From Batillaria attramentaria (lineage: Eukaryota; Mollusca; Gastropoda; Batillariidae): 64,000 nucleotides of DNA. Below are positions 1 to 11,010 of this stretch, piece after piece. The DNA lies in the NCBI GenBank assembly GCA_018292915.2, contig JACVVK020000442.1:387501-451500 (forward strand), read 5' to 3'. Position 1 is the first letter of the stretch. Each line of letters starts with the position of its first letter. The notes under the pieces are model-generated. The model was not told where the DNA came from. It did no database searches and worked only from the letters and a program-made list of their open reading frames with translations. The position numbers and the translations under genes are program-made.

Positions 1-39
1 TTACTGTTCTAAAGAAAAGAAGGGTTATCTTTGAATTTA

Positions 40-42
<3 letters not shown>

Positions 43-112
<70 letters not shown>
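43..112 (+). repeat. (TG)n microsatellite
   Basis: About 35 uninterrupted TG repeats. Confidence 0.95.
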
Positions 113-115
<3 letters not shown>

Positions 116-126
116 GTAAATAAGCG

Positions 127-246
127 TTCGTATCCCGGTTGGGGCCAAATATTTGTGCTGGCTTTTTCATTGTTGCCCCGTCTTTGATATCACCCGGATT
201 TGGTGGAAAAGGACGTTAAACCCCCAAACACCCACCCCACGCACCC
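127..246 (+). mobile_element. SINE-1 (tRNA-derived), 5' part lost in a (TG)n tract
   Basis: Body and tail are present: GGGGCCAAATATTTGTGCTG, TCTTTGATATCACC, GGTGGAAAAGGACGTTAAAC, ending CACCCA-type repeats. Full copies elsewhere in the window carry the tRNA-like head. Confidence 0.7.
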
Positions 247-1370
247 TGTAAACAAGCAATGAATTTAATGATTGAAATGCAATCCGTCATTTGCTTGTTG
301 CATGATTGCGAGACATAAATCTGATGGAACGTTAACTTTCAATTGGAATTCCGGTTCTGCGATAAGTGACAACTTGAAGAATAAGAAGGCAAAATTTGCC
401 ACAAATACGCTGAAGAGATCGAGTGTTATTCCTGAAACATGATGTTTCGCCTTTAACTGCAATGTTCTCACGACAGTTCCAGACGTAAGGCACGAACTGA
501 GATATTCACTCAGCTAGTGTTTGAAAGTCGCCGTGTCAATGCCCCAAGTGGGTCAGAAGAGATAAAAGACTTGCACTTCGACTTTGTCAAACAACTTTGT
601 TCAAAATAGCATCTCTCTGAGACACGGACAGCCTAATTGTGAGGGAAACGAAGGTTCCCATCCACCTTAAATCCCACCACCACCTTCCGGACGCATTCGT
701 TTCCTGCTGGCTGACAGTCGTGACACTTCGCTTCAGGGAAGCAACGTTGTGTCCGGTTCCGACCACGTGCACGTGAAAAACGGGACAATCCTTAAGTGTT
801 AGTTCAAACTCATAACGACTGATGTCTTACATGGAAATAAACAGGAAATATTACGATGTTTAGAGTTTTGTTTGTTGAAGAAATTCAGTTTTTTGTTTTT
901 TTTGATTGAGGGTTATTGATATGAACTGTGGCCGTTGGTTAAATAGGGAGGTACTCAGTGTGGTTGCCAGTTTGCTACAGCAACGCTGGTGTAAAGAAAA
1001 ACAAACGGAGGCATATGACACTGCACTTTGTTTTTGTAGTTTCCCGCGAAGTCCAGGTAAAGGCTGTACCAAACAGATATTCCTACGTTTAGTTATTCTG
1101 TTAATATCTATGTAAACGGCTGTTGAAACTCAATGGCTCATTTCTCGGGAATCGTTTTTTTGTTAAAAGTATTACAAAAATGAACAAAATTAATAAACAA
1201 CCAAAACCTAAAACCAACCAACCAACCAACCAACCAACCAACCAACCAACCAACCAACCAATCAAAACAAACAGAGAAACAAACACAACGCTATAAATCA
1301 TTGAGAGCATCTTTAAACTGTAAAAATCAATGTGTTCACCGTAAAACATTAAAGGAAACTTTTTTTTTCA
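247..1370. other. Intronic or 5' sequence without recognised features
   Basis: Only a (CCAA)n run at 1215-1262 is visible. Open frames are short and lack splice or domain support. Confidence 0.5.
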
Positions 1371-1371
1371 G

Positions 1372-1527
1372 ATTTACGTCATCGTTACGTCAGGCGGTGA
1401 CCCCGTGATTGCGTCAACAGGTATCCTGGTGGAAGCCAACACACGTCGGTTTGTTGTGGATGAGAAGAAGGAGATATACTACAGGGCGGAGGTGCAAAAC
1501 AGAGTCTACAAACGGGAACTGGTCGAG
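1372..1527 (+). CDS. Internal exon of an unrecognised + strand gene (upstream exons lie outside the window)
   Basis: The exon follows a poly-T tract ending in CAG (cag at 1369-1371) and stops at a GTGGGT donor (1528). It is 156 bp, phase 0 at both ends, 52 codons. The translation starts IYVIVTSGGDPVIASTGILV and ends in NRVYKRELVE, a charged stretch with VVDEKKEIYYRAEVQNR before it. It joins in frame to the exon at 9760, giving the continuous helix-like run RELVE-LDQEISRLERLLEIP. That continuity is the main support for the model. I do not recognise the family. The N-terminal part of the protein must lie left of position 1. The 8.2-kb intron that follows is filled with repeats. Confidence 0.6.
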
Positions 1528-1629
1528 GTGGGTGCAAACAGTGGGCGACTTTCTCACTTGTGTCTGTTGTCTTCTTCATACTCCTCTTCAGTAAAAGCAG
1601 TGGAAGACCTTGTCATTTCTTTGGTTTAT

Positions 1630-2140
1630 TATTGTTGTGTTTTACTCCTGCTATGTCGCTCTCTCGGTGCACTCGCAGAGAAGACACGGGATACAACAGG
1701 ATACAACTCCAATACTTTATTAACAGAAGATGCGTAAGAACAAACTCATGAAAGAGGAAGAGTGGGTGGGTGGGTGTTTGGGGGTTTAACGTCCTTTTCC
1801 ACCACATAGGGTGATATCAAAGACGGGGCAACGATGGAAAAGCCAGCACAAATATTTGGCCACAGCCGGGATCGAACTCACGACCCGAGCATTAGAAGTC
1901 CAACGCTCTACCATTCGACCACCCCGGCTCCCCTGAAAGAGGAAGAACCCAGAACGCTGTGCAGTGCTGCTTATATACTAACAGGTCAGATCTAGAACAT
2001 TCTGCAACTTACTGGCAAGTACGGAATCTTTCCAAGGTTACGTAGTCTAGTGACGTTACTGCACTCGCATGCTCTGGGATGGTCTAGAAATTTCCATCGA
2101 ATTGCAGTGACTTTTCGCGATCTCTATAACAATTATATTA
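1630..2140 (+). repeat. Diverged copy of family 2 interior sequence, split by a SINE
   Basis: The segment shares CGCAGAGAAGACACGGGATA, CTCCAATACTTTAT, CCCAGAACGCTGTGC and GGTCAGATCTAGAACATT with 31985-32330 and 44930-45090. A SINE interrupts it at 1761-1933. Confidence 0.6.
1761..1933 (-). mobile_element. SINE-1, full length, with 12-bp target-site duplication
   Basis: TGAAAGAGGAAG at 1749-1760 and 1934-1945 flanks the element. The tRNA-like head (in its own orientation GGAGCCGGGGTGGTCGAATG, then GAGTTCGATCCCGGCT as B box) is followed by the body and a CACCCA tail. The anticodon-loop-like CTTCTAA would fit an Arg(TCT) tRNA ancestor. Confidence 0.85.
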
Positions 2141-2311
2141 TCTTATTATATTATTGTCTTCTTCTGTACACATCAGGGGTGGCTTTAACATTTCTGTTTA
2201 TTATAATTACCAGCTTCTTGTTTTGTACAAACAATGGACGACTGTGGCTATTTCAGTTTATTATTTTCTTCTTCGGGTACACGGTTACTGAACCACGGTC
2301 GAATCGTACGT

Positions 2312-2432
2312 GGGGTGTGTGGGCGTTTTAAGGGTTGAACGTCTGTTTTCGAGCAAAAGATCAGCAGATGTATTTGGTCCGGTAATTGAACTCACGACCC
2401 GAACATTGAAAGTCCAGGACTGAACCGCTTGA
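2312..2432 (-). mobile_element. SINE-1, degenerate copy
   Basis: Recognisable GAACTCACGACCCGAACATT and GTTGAACGTC on the + strand, with many changes. Confidence 0.5.
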
Positions 2433-3084
2433 CAAGTAGCTGTGCCGGCTACCTGAACCGTACGCACGTGATTCAAGATTAACATTTCGGTCCTCAAAGC
2501 GGAGACGACACATACGCCGAAAAAGTGTTTTGACGTCGTGGTTGCTAGAACTCAACATACGTCTTCATTCGATTTCGAAACCAGTCACTCCTTACTTCGA
2601 GAACCGTTACTGGCCGACAAGTCGTCTCTATAGTATCCATGCAGTAAAGCAACACTAACAGCGAAACAATCACATAGTCGGCTAGGCGCGGCCACTTGCA
2701 CTGAAGGGGAACTGTGATTTACGGAAATTCCCAGAAGAGCTATCTTTATCTGTCAGCGTCTGTGATAAATGGCAGACAAGAGGAAGAGGACAATGTGTGG
2801 GCACTAGACGAGAATACCATCAGGACTTGAGGAGGAGTCGTCTGGAGACTTCAAAGTGATTTTGTGTAGCGAAAAACCCTGGAGTGGAGTGCGCACATAC
2901 TCACTATAAGATGATGAAAATGAAGCACATTTTTTTACACTTCCTGAAGGGTATCACAGCAGTGTATGGGTCTATGATAATCAATATATCACTAGGATCT
3001 TCCAAATTTCACAAAATATGATGGTGAGGAGGATGGAGACTTAGTATACTACACGGCTCCACCATAAACAAGTGCTCACGGCGT

Positions 3085-3310
3085 TTAGGGACAAGCTTTT
3101 AAAAGAAAGAAAGAAAGTGTTTAAATTAAAATAGCGCAGATGATTACTGGGGTGATGGCAGATGCACTGAAGAGATGAGTCTTCAGGTCCTTCCGGAATG
3201 CGGTGATGCTGACTGCCTCCTTGGCTCAGGGAGAGAGTTCCACAATTTGGAGCTGCATTTCTAAAGGACCGTGCACCGTACCGTTTCTTTACTGGCGATA
3301 TCACTAGGAT
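3085..3310 (-). mobile_element. Fragment of a CR1/L2-like LINE (reverse transcriptase C-terminus)
   Basis: The - strand reads SFRNAAPN, then, after a frame change, ITAFRKDLKTHLFSA, which is the typical end of CR1-like reverse transcriptases (…W.SLP…F+..LKT.LF). Frameshifts show that it is dead. It is followed by a (GAAA)n-like tract. Confidence 0.6.
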
Positions 3311-3629
3311 AATCAAAACATCACTCAGTGCTTCGGCTGTCTGAATGTACAGCGACAGCGTACTCTCTAAGATAATCAAAACATCGCACAGCTACTTGTA
3401 CATATGAAGGATGGTGCTAGACTTCATTGTATGAGTCAAAAATGATCACAATATCACAAAATATCACTATCAACATATTCAAAATATCATAAAGTGCTCG
3501 TACCCCCTGAACTGTATGACACAAGGTTTCAAGAGGTGTGGGGTCATGTTGTAAGCTGCAATTTTGTCAAAGCGTCTCTTGCAGTGTTTGCACTTTCCGA
3601 AGGATCATGCGCCGCAAGACGCCCTCTGT

Positions 3630-3809
3630 ACTTTCTTGCTTACTTACTTACTTAGGCCCATGGCTCCCAGTGGAGCATAGACCATCGACGACCCTTCGCT
3701 GTCGCACTCTGTTCTGGGCTGTTTTTGCCACTCCAGTCCAGTTGTTCCCCTGCTTATATAGCTCTGCCTTAGCGTCCCGCCTCCAGCTGTTGCGAGGCCG
3801 GCATCTCTT
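3630..3809 (-). mobile_element. 5'-truncated copy of the same LINE family (180 bp)
   Basis: The segment begins with a (CTTA)n tail on the + strand (3637-3654), then GGCCCATGGCTCCCAGTGGA, matching the 3' end of the element at 40320. Flanking ACGCCCTCTGT repeats at 3619-3629 and 3810-3820 form an 11-bp target-site duplication. It lies in the long intron of the + strand gene. Confidence 0.8.
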
Positions 3810-4329
3810 ACGCCCTCTGTGACCAAACGAAAACTATTTTAGACGTGACTATTTTCTCGGTAAGTGATCCGTGTAAGCGACACTGCTGACTGCGCCAGGT
3901 TTCGTGATCTCCTTCTATCGCTACCTTAAACGACCATTTCGGCTTGCCGGCTCCTGTACGCTGTTTCTGTCTGTGTGACCAGATTGCCATTACCTTGAAC
4001 CACGGTACAGCAATGGTCAAGTAATCATGCAGAAAAACCGATCGTCTGGGATCTCTCTTGTGGAGGTAACCGGTGATTAGCTGGTGGGGAGGAAATCTAG
4101 CCAATCAGAGTTGGGAAGCGAAAGATATCTGTCTCATTCGCTTTCAAATTATCAAGTGATAGGTAAACGGGTAGGATTTCGGCAAGGGTTACTTTGTTAA
4201 AGAATTCTTGATATGCGAGGTTTTTGTTTTACTATATTCGTTTCGAATACTAATTTGTTTTGATTTTACAGACTTTATTGTCGCTTTTGTGAAGTTTGGA
4301 TTGCCTCCTCAAGAGTAACGCACTTCCGT

Positions 4330-4750
4330 AGTGCAACGCTAACATCTCTGAGCGCAGTATCTCTCTGAGCTCATCCCTTCATATACTTCATCCCGCACTC
4401 TTCGTTCCTCATCTCAGTCCCGCTTGTCCATCCCTGGGTTCCATGACAACACCACCAAGAAACGCTTTGGAGCTCGCTCACTTCCAGTGTTCTGCCCCTG
4501 CTCTGTGTAACGCCCTGCCGCCATCTTTGAAATCCAGCACCTCCACCGAGTCTTTCAGGAGCCACCTGAAGATGCATCTTTTCTCAAAGTTCTGACGCAG
4601 ACTCACCCATGCTTCTCCCCCCCCCCCCCCCCCCCCCCACATGTCCCGTTTTTTTTATATCCCCCCCCCCCCCCTCTGCGCTACGAACATGCTGTGCATG
4701 GAGTTTTTTCAGCGCGCTATGACATCATCATTGTCATCATGATCATCATA
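4330..4750 (+). mobile_element. Fragment of a CR1/L2-like LINE with 3' end
   Basis: The + strand reads KKRFGARS, then in another frame PALCNALPPSLKSSTSTESF followed by RSHLKMHLFSKF and a stop at about 4592. A poly-C-rich tail and GCGCTATGACATCATCATTG follow. At least one frameshift is present. Confidence 0.65.
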
Positions 4751-4965
4751 ACCTAGCACCAGTTAAGGGTTTTGCGATTTTAACTCGGAAAGGACAATCC
4801 GAGAACCCAGAGAGACCCCCTCTCCCTTCCCCCACCTCCACCCCCTATTAAGTCACGTTTACGGGACGATCCTGTGGTGATTACTGTGTAACAGTACTAA
4901 CAGACTGCGTGAGTTTTCCGTCAGAAGTTTCCCTCAAACTAAGGAGGAACAGGCTATAGAGATCA

Positions 4966-5248
4966 GGCTCCGCATGTAAAAGTCGAGGTTAGGGATTTTA
5001 GCCCCGGGTTAGAGTCTAACCTCGAACTAAACTAACTCTAGGGTTAAATGTTCTGTTGTTTTTTTGTTTTAAATCAGGAAGCGGGCCCATTCCAGCAAGG
5101 TGCCTATGCCGTTATAGAAGGATTTTTTTGTCTTTCTTTCTTCGCTTCCTTTTTTTATTTAATTTTGTTTTGGGGTTTCTTTTATCCTAGTCTGGGTTAG
5201 GCCCGTAGCCGTGGGTTAAATTAACCTCGAGTTTTACATCCGGGCCCA
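4966..5248. mobile_element. Palindromic MITE, copy 1
   Basis: CCGCATGTAAAAGTCGAGGT at the left is inverted at the right (AACCTCGAGTTTTACATCCG). The inside holds GCGGGCCCATTCCAGCAAGG. An opposite-orientation copy is at 58956-59315 and a fragment is at 46671-46710. It has no coding capacity. Confidence 0.6.
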
Positions 5249-5249
5249 G

Positions 5250-6540
5250 GGCACAAGGCACCATGACCTCTCGGACACAATGACATTATGGACAAACAAG
5301 TTGGCATAACCTTTACCGTCACACAATACTCACCGACAAAAACCTAGTCCCATGCAGCCAGTGAAACATTATTAACGGCCTTGCATAATTCATCGGCCGC
5401 GAAATATGGGATGTAACTCTCACATCTCCTTCTAAAGGGACGCAAGTCCTCTCTCTTTCCGGACCGGCCGAATGATCGGAGTTGAGATGGAATCTGTGTC
5501 CCCATAGTGGAATATTGTCCTGGGATCCATACCGCCTTGTCACGGTGGGAGGGCCGACTGTTTACGGCGGAAATAAATCAAATAAGTGCCGATTTCTGAG
5601 GCTACTGTGGTTGTCTCGCGTCTCTATAGTCACATGACTTTCTGTATGTGAGCTGGATGCATGATGATCGTCAGTTTTCCTTTACGTGTAAATACAGAAT
5701 TCACTGCTGTTATTTGGTCTTTGAACCTTATTACATTAGTTTTTTGGTAGCTTTTTAAGCCGTGGCCTGTGAAACACGAATCCTTTACGGGGAGATATGA
5801 AAATGCACAATTGCGCTGACAATCGTGTCATATATTGGCACATACTAGATTTCAGCATTTACGAACCTAGTGATGAACACCCCCAGAATATGTAATACCG
5901 CATCGTGATCGCTCATATTGACCTCCCCCACTTTACCAATCCTCCACTCCCACCCCCTCGTCCACCTCCAAAAATAAAGAAGTAAGAGTCTTGTTTCTCA
6001 TGCGTAGAAAATTGTTCTCTTGATGACAGTTCTGTCAGTAAAGATCTAGCAATAGTCGAAGGCAGACAACTCTTCATAAAGACTTTTGAGCTTCTCATAC
6101 GCCTACTGTTCAAAGCCCGTCCTTGGTATCATATATGGTGGAAAAGGACGTTCAACCCTTAAACACGCACCCTACTGTTCAAAGCGCGTACAGACGTACC
6201 CCCCCCCCTCCCCCATCTGTATAGATGAAATGCTTCAAGCTCCACGAGGCGTTCACATAGACAGAACTTGACCAGGACCCCCAGCTGACTGGTCAATCAG
6301 TTGGTTCAAATGACCACTGGTGGCGGGCGTGAAATCGATCAGTTGACCCAGCAAACGTAATGTTCAGAACAGCAATCATAGTGACATAGCTGTTACTGAG
6401 GCGAACAGCTGAAGAACCAGCGGAGGACACTTGCAGATACGCTATAGAATAGTGACGGGAACTTTTTGGGGGAGGGTAAATGGATAGAGTTTATTGCTAT
6501 TTTGGCAATAGACTGGACGATTGATTATTGATCGTTCTTG
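5250..6540. other. Intron of the + strand gene, no further feature seen
   Basis: Apart from the SINE fragment at 6117-6174, I see only single-copy sequence with short frames. Confidence 0.5.
6117..6174 (+). mobile_element. SINE-1, 3' fragment
   Basis: GGTGGAAAAGGACGTTCAAC followed by ACACGCACCC. Confidence 0.5.
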
Positions 6541-6548
6541 GTTTTGTT

Positions 6549-6550
<2 letters not shown>

Positions 6551-6617
<67 letters not shown>
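6551..6617 (+). repeat. (TG)n microsatellite
   Basis: About 33 TG repeats, followed by a G-rich stretch. Confidence 0.95.
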
Positions 6618-6620
<3 letters not shown>

Positions 6621-6775
6621 GGGGGGAGGGTTGGGGGATGGGGAATGAAGTTTGGGGTGAGGAGTCAGATTACGTTGAAGACGATATAACGGTTCATATC
6701 TAACTGCCGAGATTGTCATGACTTGAAATAAGTCTGAACAATAAACGAAAAGAAATGAAACGGAACGAAATGAAA

Positions 6776-7311
6776 CCCAACCCAACCCAACCCAACCCAA
6801 CCCAACCCAACCCAACCCAACCCAACCCAACCCAACCTAACCCAACGCAACCCAACCCAACCCAACCCAACCCAACTTAACCTAACCCAACGCAACCCAA
6901 CGCAACCCAACCCAACCCAACCCAATCCAACCCAACCTAACCCAACGCAACGCAACCCAACGCACCCAACCCAACCCAACCCAACGCAACGCAACCCAAC
7001 CCAACCTAACCCAACGCAACCCAACCCAACCTAACCCAACGCAACCCAACCCAACCTAACCCAACGCAACCCAACCCAACCTAACCCAACGCAACCCAAC
7101 CCAACCCAACCTAACCCAGCGCCGCCCCAACCCAACCCAACCCAACCCAACCCACCACCCAACCCAAACCCAACCCAACCCAACCAACACCCCAACCCAC
7201 CCACACCCAACCAACCCAACCAACCCAACTTAACCCAACGCAACCCAACCCAACCCAACCCAACCCAACGCAACCCAACCCAACCCAAACCAACCCAACC
7301 CAACCAACCAT
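6776..7311. repeat. Long (CCCAA)n / (TTGGG)n array
   Basis: About 540 bp of the pentamer CCCAA with interspersed CCTAA and CGCAA variants. The - strand is G-rich in runs of three, compatible with G-quadruplexes. The open frames across it encode only Gly-Trp-Val-Gly-Leu repeats. Confidence 0.9.
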
Positions 7312-7319
7312 CAACAACA

Positions 7320-8510
7320 ATAATTAAAGAAGAACCACATTTAAAGAAGTAAAATCCCGATTCTGAATTTCTCTGCCCACCAACAAGCAAGTGTCTGTTT
7401 AACTGTAAATTCATTTTCGACGTGATGATGCGTTAGCGCATAGAGTTTTTGTTTTTATCGTGTGTGGTAATTCATTGTCCTTTCTTTAAGGCAAACAAAC
7501 CAGTGAGCAAACACAGTCAACAAAACACTCCACTTTCCAGAAAAAGTCAAAACTTTCACTTGCTTGTAAAACCAATCGAGCATTAGGTACACGACTTCGG
7601 CAACATGGCAACATGTCCGCCGCAGTGCCATATTGCCTCCCTTTTGGTATGATGTAGCCAGGACTGTTTGTCTCCCTTGGGCTGTACCTCGCCCAGATCG
7701 GCCTGAACAGGTCACGGTGGGGGCGATAGTAGGAAGATTAGTTTGTTTAGTGAGTGGCGCGGCCTGATTTGATCAGCCGCCTTCCTTCCGGCAGTATTGG
7801 GGGGTAATGAACGATAAATCGTAGTGATACCGGCGTCATGTATGTCAACCTATATTTGGGCTGGTACTCGTAGCGAGACAAGTTTGTAACTTGCTTCAGA
7901 GCGTGGTCACGGATAACAAGTTCCAAGGAGCGGTTCTGTCTGTATATAAGTTCTTTTTCTTCCCTTTCAGTAGACCCCAGTAAAAGGTTTCCATTCAGGT
8001 TTTCAGTAGACTCTAGTCAAAGGTTTCCAGTCAGTTTCTGTGAGATGACGACGAGGAGACCGACAGTTTGTACAACGGCCCCATCCTCAGGCTAAGAAAA
8101 AAACCCGACGTTTTCGACATATGTTGGTTGGTAAGGAGTTGGGTATAGAAGATGTATTATCTAGAAATATTTCTGCCAAATCGATTGCCTGCATCTGGGG
8201 GGGGGGGGGGGGCAGGTCGGTACGGAGAAGTGAGAGTTGGCTGGAATGGTGACGTCGATGAGTAATGTTCAGGAACAGGTCGTATGTGGCAGGTAACTCC
8301 ATTTCCCCACAACACCCCCTGCCCCCCCGCCCCTCCCACCACTCCCACCGTTCCTCTTCTCGCTCAACGAAAGAATGAATGAATGAACTTTATTTTACAA
8401 GGATATAAGCGTTAAACGTAAGTGCTTATCTTACATCTTGTCCTTGCTACAGAAACAAGTAAATTACTAAGAATTACTACATGAGCTAAACCGGAAAGCT
8501 ACTGAAACGA
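7320..8510. other. Intron of the + strand gene, no further feature seen
   Basis: Contains a G-run at 8201-8217 and a short (GAAT)n. There is a local duplication of TTTTCAGTAGAC-type sequence around 7968-8035. Confidence 0.45.
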
Positions 8511-8512
8511 GG

Positions 8513-8630
8513 GCGGGGTGGGTGGGTGTTTTGGAGTTTAACGTCCTATTCCACCATGTAAGGGTGATATCAAAGACGGGGCAACGGGGAAGAGGCCAGC
8601 ACAAATATTTGGCCCCAGCCGGGATTCTAC
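8513..8630 (-). mobile_element. SINE-1, 5'-truncated copy
   Basis: Tail and body are present (GTTTAACGTCCTATTCCACC, GCACAAATATTTGGCCCCAG). The tRNA-like head is missing. Confidence 0.75.
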
Positions 8631-8639
8631 CGAAACGAA

Positions 8640-9677
8640 AGAATATCGAACAAAACGAGAGAGAGAGAGAGAGAGAGAGTAAAACAACAACATCAGCAAC
8701 AACAACAACAGTAAAACGGCAGTAAATCCAACGGTGCATATCAAACAAACGAAGCTCCGCCTAGAACTATAGGCTGAGTTTGACACGGGAGACGACGAGA
8801 CGAGAGTGTGTTCCTGGTGCCTCAGCGAGTTCAGTTTGGGATTCCAGACTACCTACAGCTTCTGACAAACAAAGTCCATTGTGGTCTTCTTGAGGCGGGC
8901 CAGGACGCCAAAAAATTTATAGACAGAGTAGAGTAGGTCTGGAGCTTATGTGCATAGCACTGGATAAAACAGAGACCGTGGCAAGACCACTTGCGTCACT
9001 TCCGGTCCTGTAAGGGCGCTGTATACTACAACATGAACAGAAACCCCTTTGGGAAGCCTCTGGCAATCGTGGAGAGGTATTTTTCCTTCATGACAGAAGA
9101 GTGATGTTCCGGCGTGCCTATCTCACCATCTTCTTATTCAACCGGCGAAATATAGTGAGGTTGGGGGAGGGCTAGCTGGCAAACCGTTTTCACCCAGCGC
9201 CACGGCTTCTTGGGCCAAGGGAGACAAGTTTTCTGTACGAATAATCTTGCGCTGGGAATTACAGCCCGTGTATTGTGAGTCGTGTGCTTGGAGGAGGTCT
9301 AAGTATCTGATTACGCTTGAATACGTTCTCATCAATGGGGAAGGAGGCCTGCGCGGTCGGCCAGCGATGCCAGTATTTTACCGTCAGCCTGGCAAAAGCT
9401 GCTGGCTTTTTCATGGAGAGCTTTCTTTCAATGCCGAACAGATACCGGCGTATGGGTTGTCTTTCCTGCGGAACATGCAAGGTCATGAGTTGTCGCTCTT
9501 CAGTAATGAAGTCTAAATTAAATTTTTGGTGGGATAAAGGAGATTTTTTTTCTTTCTGTTATGACCTGGCAACCTTGTTTGTTCTGTCCTTGTCTAGCTT
9601 CCATCTTCTTTCACAGTCACCAAATGCAAACCAACTTTTCCTGTCTTTTCTGTTGACGATTGCGAGTGTGAAAACTA

Positions 9678-9680
<3 letters not shown>
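8640..9680. other. Intron of the + strand gene, uncertain content
   Basis: Two overlapping frames around 9247-9516 are open, but neither has convincing splice borders in phase with the neighbouring exons. Confidence 0.4.

Positions 9681-9682
<2 letters not shown>

Positions 9683-9748
<66 letters not shown>
9683..9748 (+). repeat. (TG)n tract adjoining the acceptor of the exon at 9760
   Basis: About 33 TG repeats end 11 bp before the exon, separated only by TCCGTCCCCAG. The tract takes the place of a normal polypyrimidine tract. Confidence 0.9.
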
Positions 9749-9751
<3 letters not shown>

Positions 9752-9759
9752 GTCCCCAG

Positions 9760-9911
9760 CTGGACCAAGAGATCAGCCGGCTGGAGCGACTCCTGGAGAT
9801 ACCCGTGGAAGACTACCCGCGTCTGACGGAAGAGCTACTGTTCCTGCTTCCAGAGTCCAAAGTGGATGGAACCCCCGCCTTCCAACGCCGCAGAAGGAAG
9901 GAACTGGAAAG
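9760..9911 (+). CDS. Internal exon of the same + strand gene
   Basis: The acceptor is CCCCAG at 9754-9759, directly after a long (TG)n tract. The donor is AG|GTCAGT at 9912. The exon is 152 bp, entering in phase 0 and leaving two bases (AG) that pair with the first G of the exon at 11011 to give Arg. The peptide begins LDQEISRLERLLEIPVEDYP and ends in QRRRRKELER. It is predicted helical, acidic first and basic at the end. Both junctions keep the frame with the neighbouring exons, and a third-frame reading through the (TG)n tract would give only Cys-Val repeats. A tRNA-derived SINE begins about 26 bp beyond the donor. Confidence 0.7.
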
Positions 9912-9936
9912 GTCAGTACTAATTAGAATTTCACTG

Positions 9937-10236
9937 ACCCCCGTAGTGTAGTGGTTAGCACTTCGGACCCTGGACCGGGAGACACGGTAAGCGTGATTTT
10001 GCCTACCTAGGTCGGCTCCTACCCAGAGCGGGTGTGCTATGGACCCAGTGGGGAGGCTGTTGCCACACAGCCGAGATTCACCCACTTCACGGGTGCGACC
10101 TTTGGTATGAAACGTCTTATGATGTGGATGATTACATGGCCGGCAAAATTGCCCCAGCTTTCGAGCCCTCCGTGGATTCCACCCATGACCTGGGAGGAAC
10201 ACCACTGGAGGTGGCAAAAAGTGTTGGGGCAGCTAA
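9937..10236 (+). mobile_element. SINE-2 (second tRNA-derived family)
   Basis: tRNA-like head CCCCGTAGTGTAGTGGTTAG, then CACGGGTGCGACC and the tail GGATTCCACCCATGACCTGG, GAGGAACACCACTGGAG. The family also occurs in intron 3 of copies A and B. It starts about 26 bp after the donor of the + strand exon at 9760-9911. Confidence 0.7.
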
Positions 10237-10768
10237 AAACAACAACAAAACAAACGAACAACTATTTAGAATTTCCTGATCATTAGAGATGAGCCAAGGC
10301 GAACCGAGCTTCAACCTTCAGAAACTAATTGAACAGAGAGGTTGTGATAGTTTGAGTAGTCCACATAGTGTCAAACGAAGAGGAAGAAAAGAATAACACT
10401 AGTGACCAGGTAACAGAAGTGGCTAGTGTTGTTTTCCTCCCTTGAAGGGTCAGTGATACATACATGAGCAGATTATATCATTATTTTACCATCACACCAT
10501 CACGAAAGACTGGAATGTCTAGGTTTTGTCAATGTCTTTTTCGAAGTGCAAGTTCAAGTTCAAAATACCTTATTTATCATTCGAGGGACAATTAAAAATT
10601 CGGGGGGGGGGGGGGGAGGTTCTAAAAATACAAACACAAACTCAAAAATACAAATATATCCAAACACATAAAAAAGTCCAATTTTATGCAGGATTTATAA
10701 TGGAATTACTAAGGAGGCAAATCAATTTGTTATCCTAAAAATTAAAAGCATGTTTAAGAAATCTGCAC

Positions 10769-10814
<46 letters not shown>

Positions 10815-11010
10815 GCACGCACCGTATTTATTACAGATTTTCCATCACAGATTATTCAGTAGACGGACGACAACGGGGACAAATGAGAGTTTCACTGGTC
10901 GTGAGTCGTGACTGATGCTGGGAATACAGCCTCTAAATTATCTCACTCGTAATTATTTGATTGATAAAGATTCGAACGCATTAAGATGAGATCATATTGT
11001 TCTTTTGTAG

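Noticed and set aside
6776..7311. Interstitial telomere
   Set aside because: The dominant unit is TTGGG, not TTAGGG or TTAGG.
6716..7414. Gly-Trp-Val-Gly-Leu repeat frames on the - strand
   Set aside because: They are translation of the TTGGG array in different phases, not a gene.
9247..9516. Open frame of 89 codons in the intron before the exon at 9760
   Set aside because: A competing frame overlaps it, no domain is recognised, and no splice borders fit the phases of the neighbouring exons.
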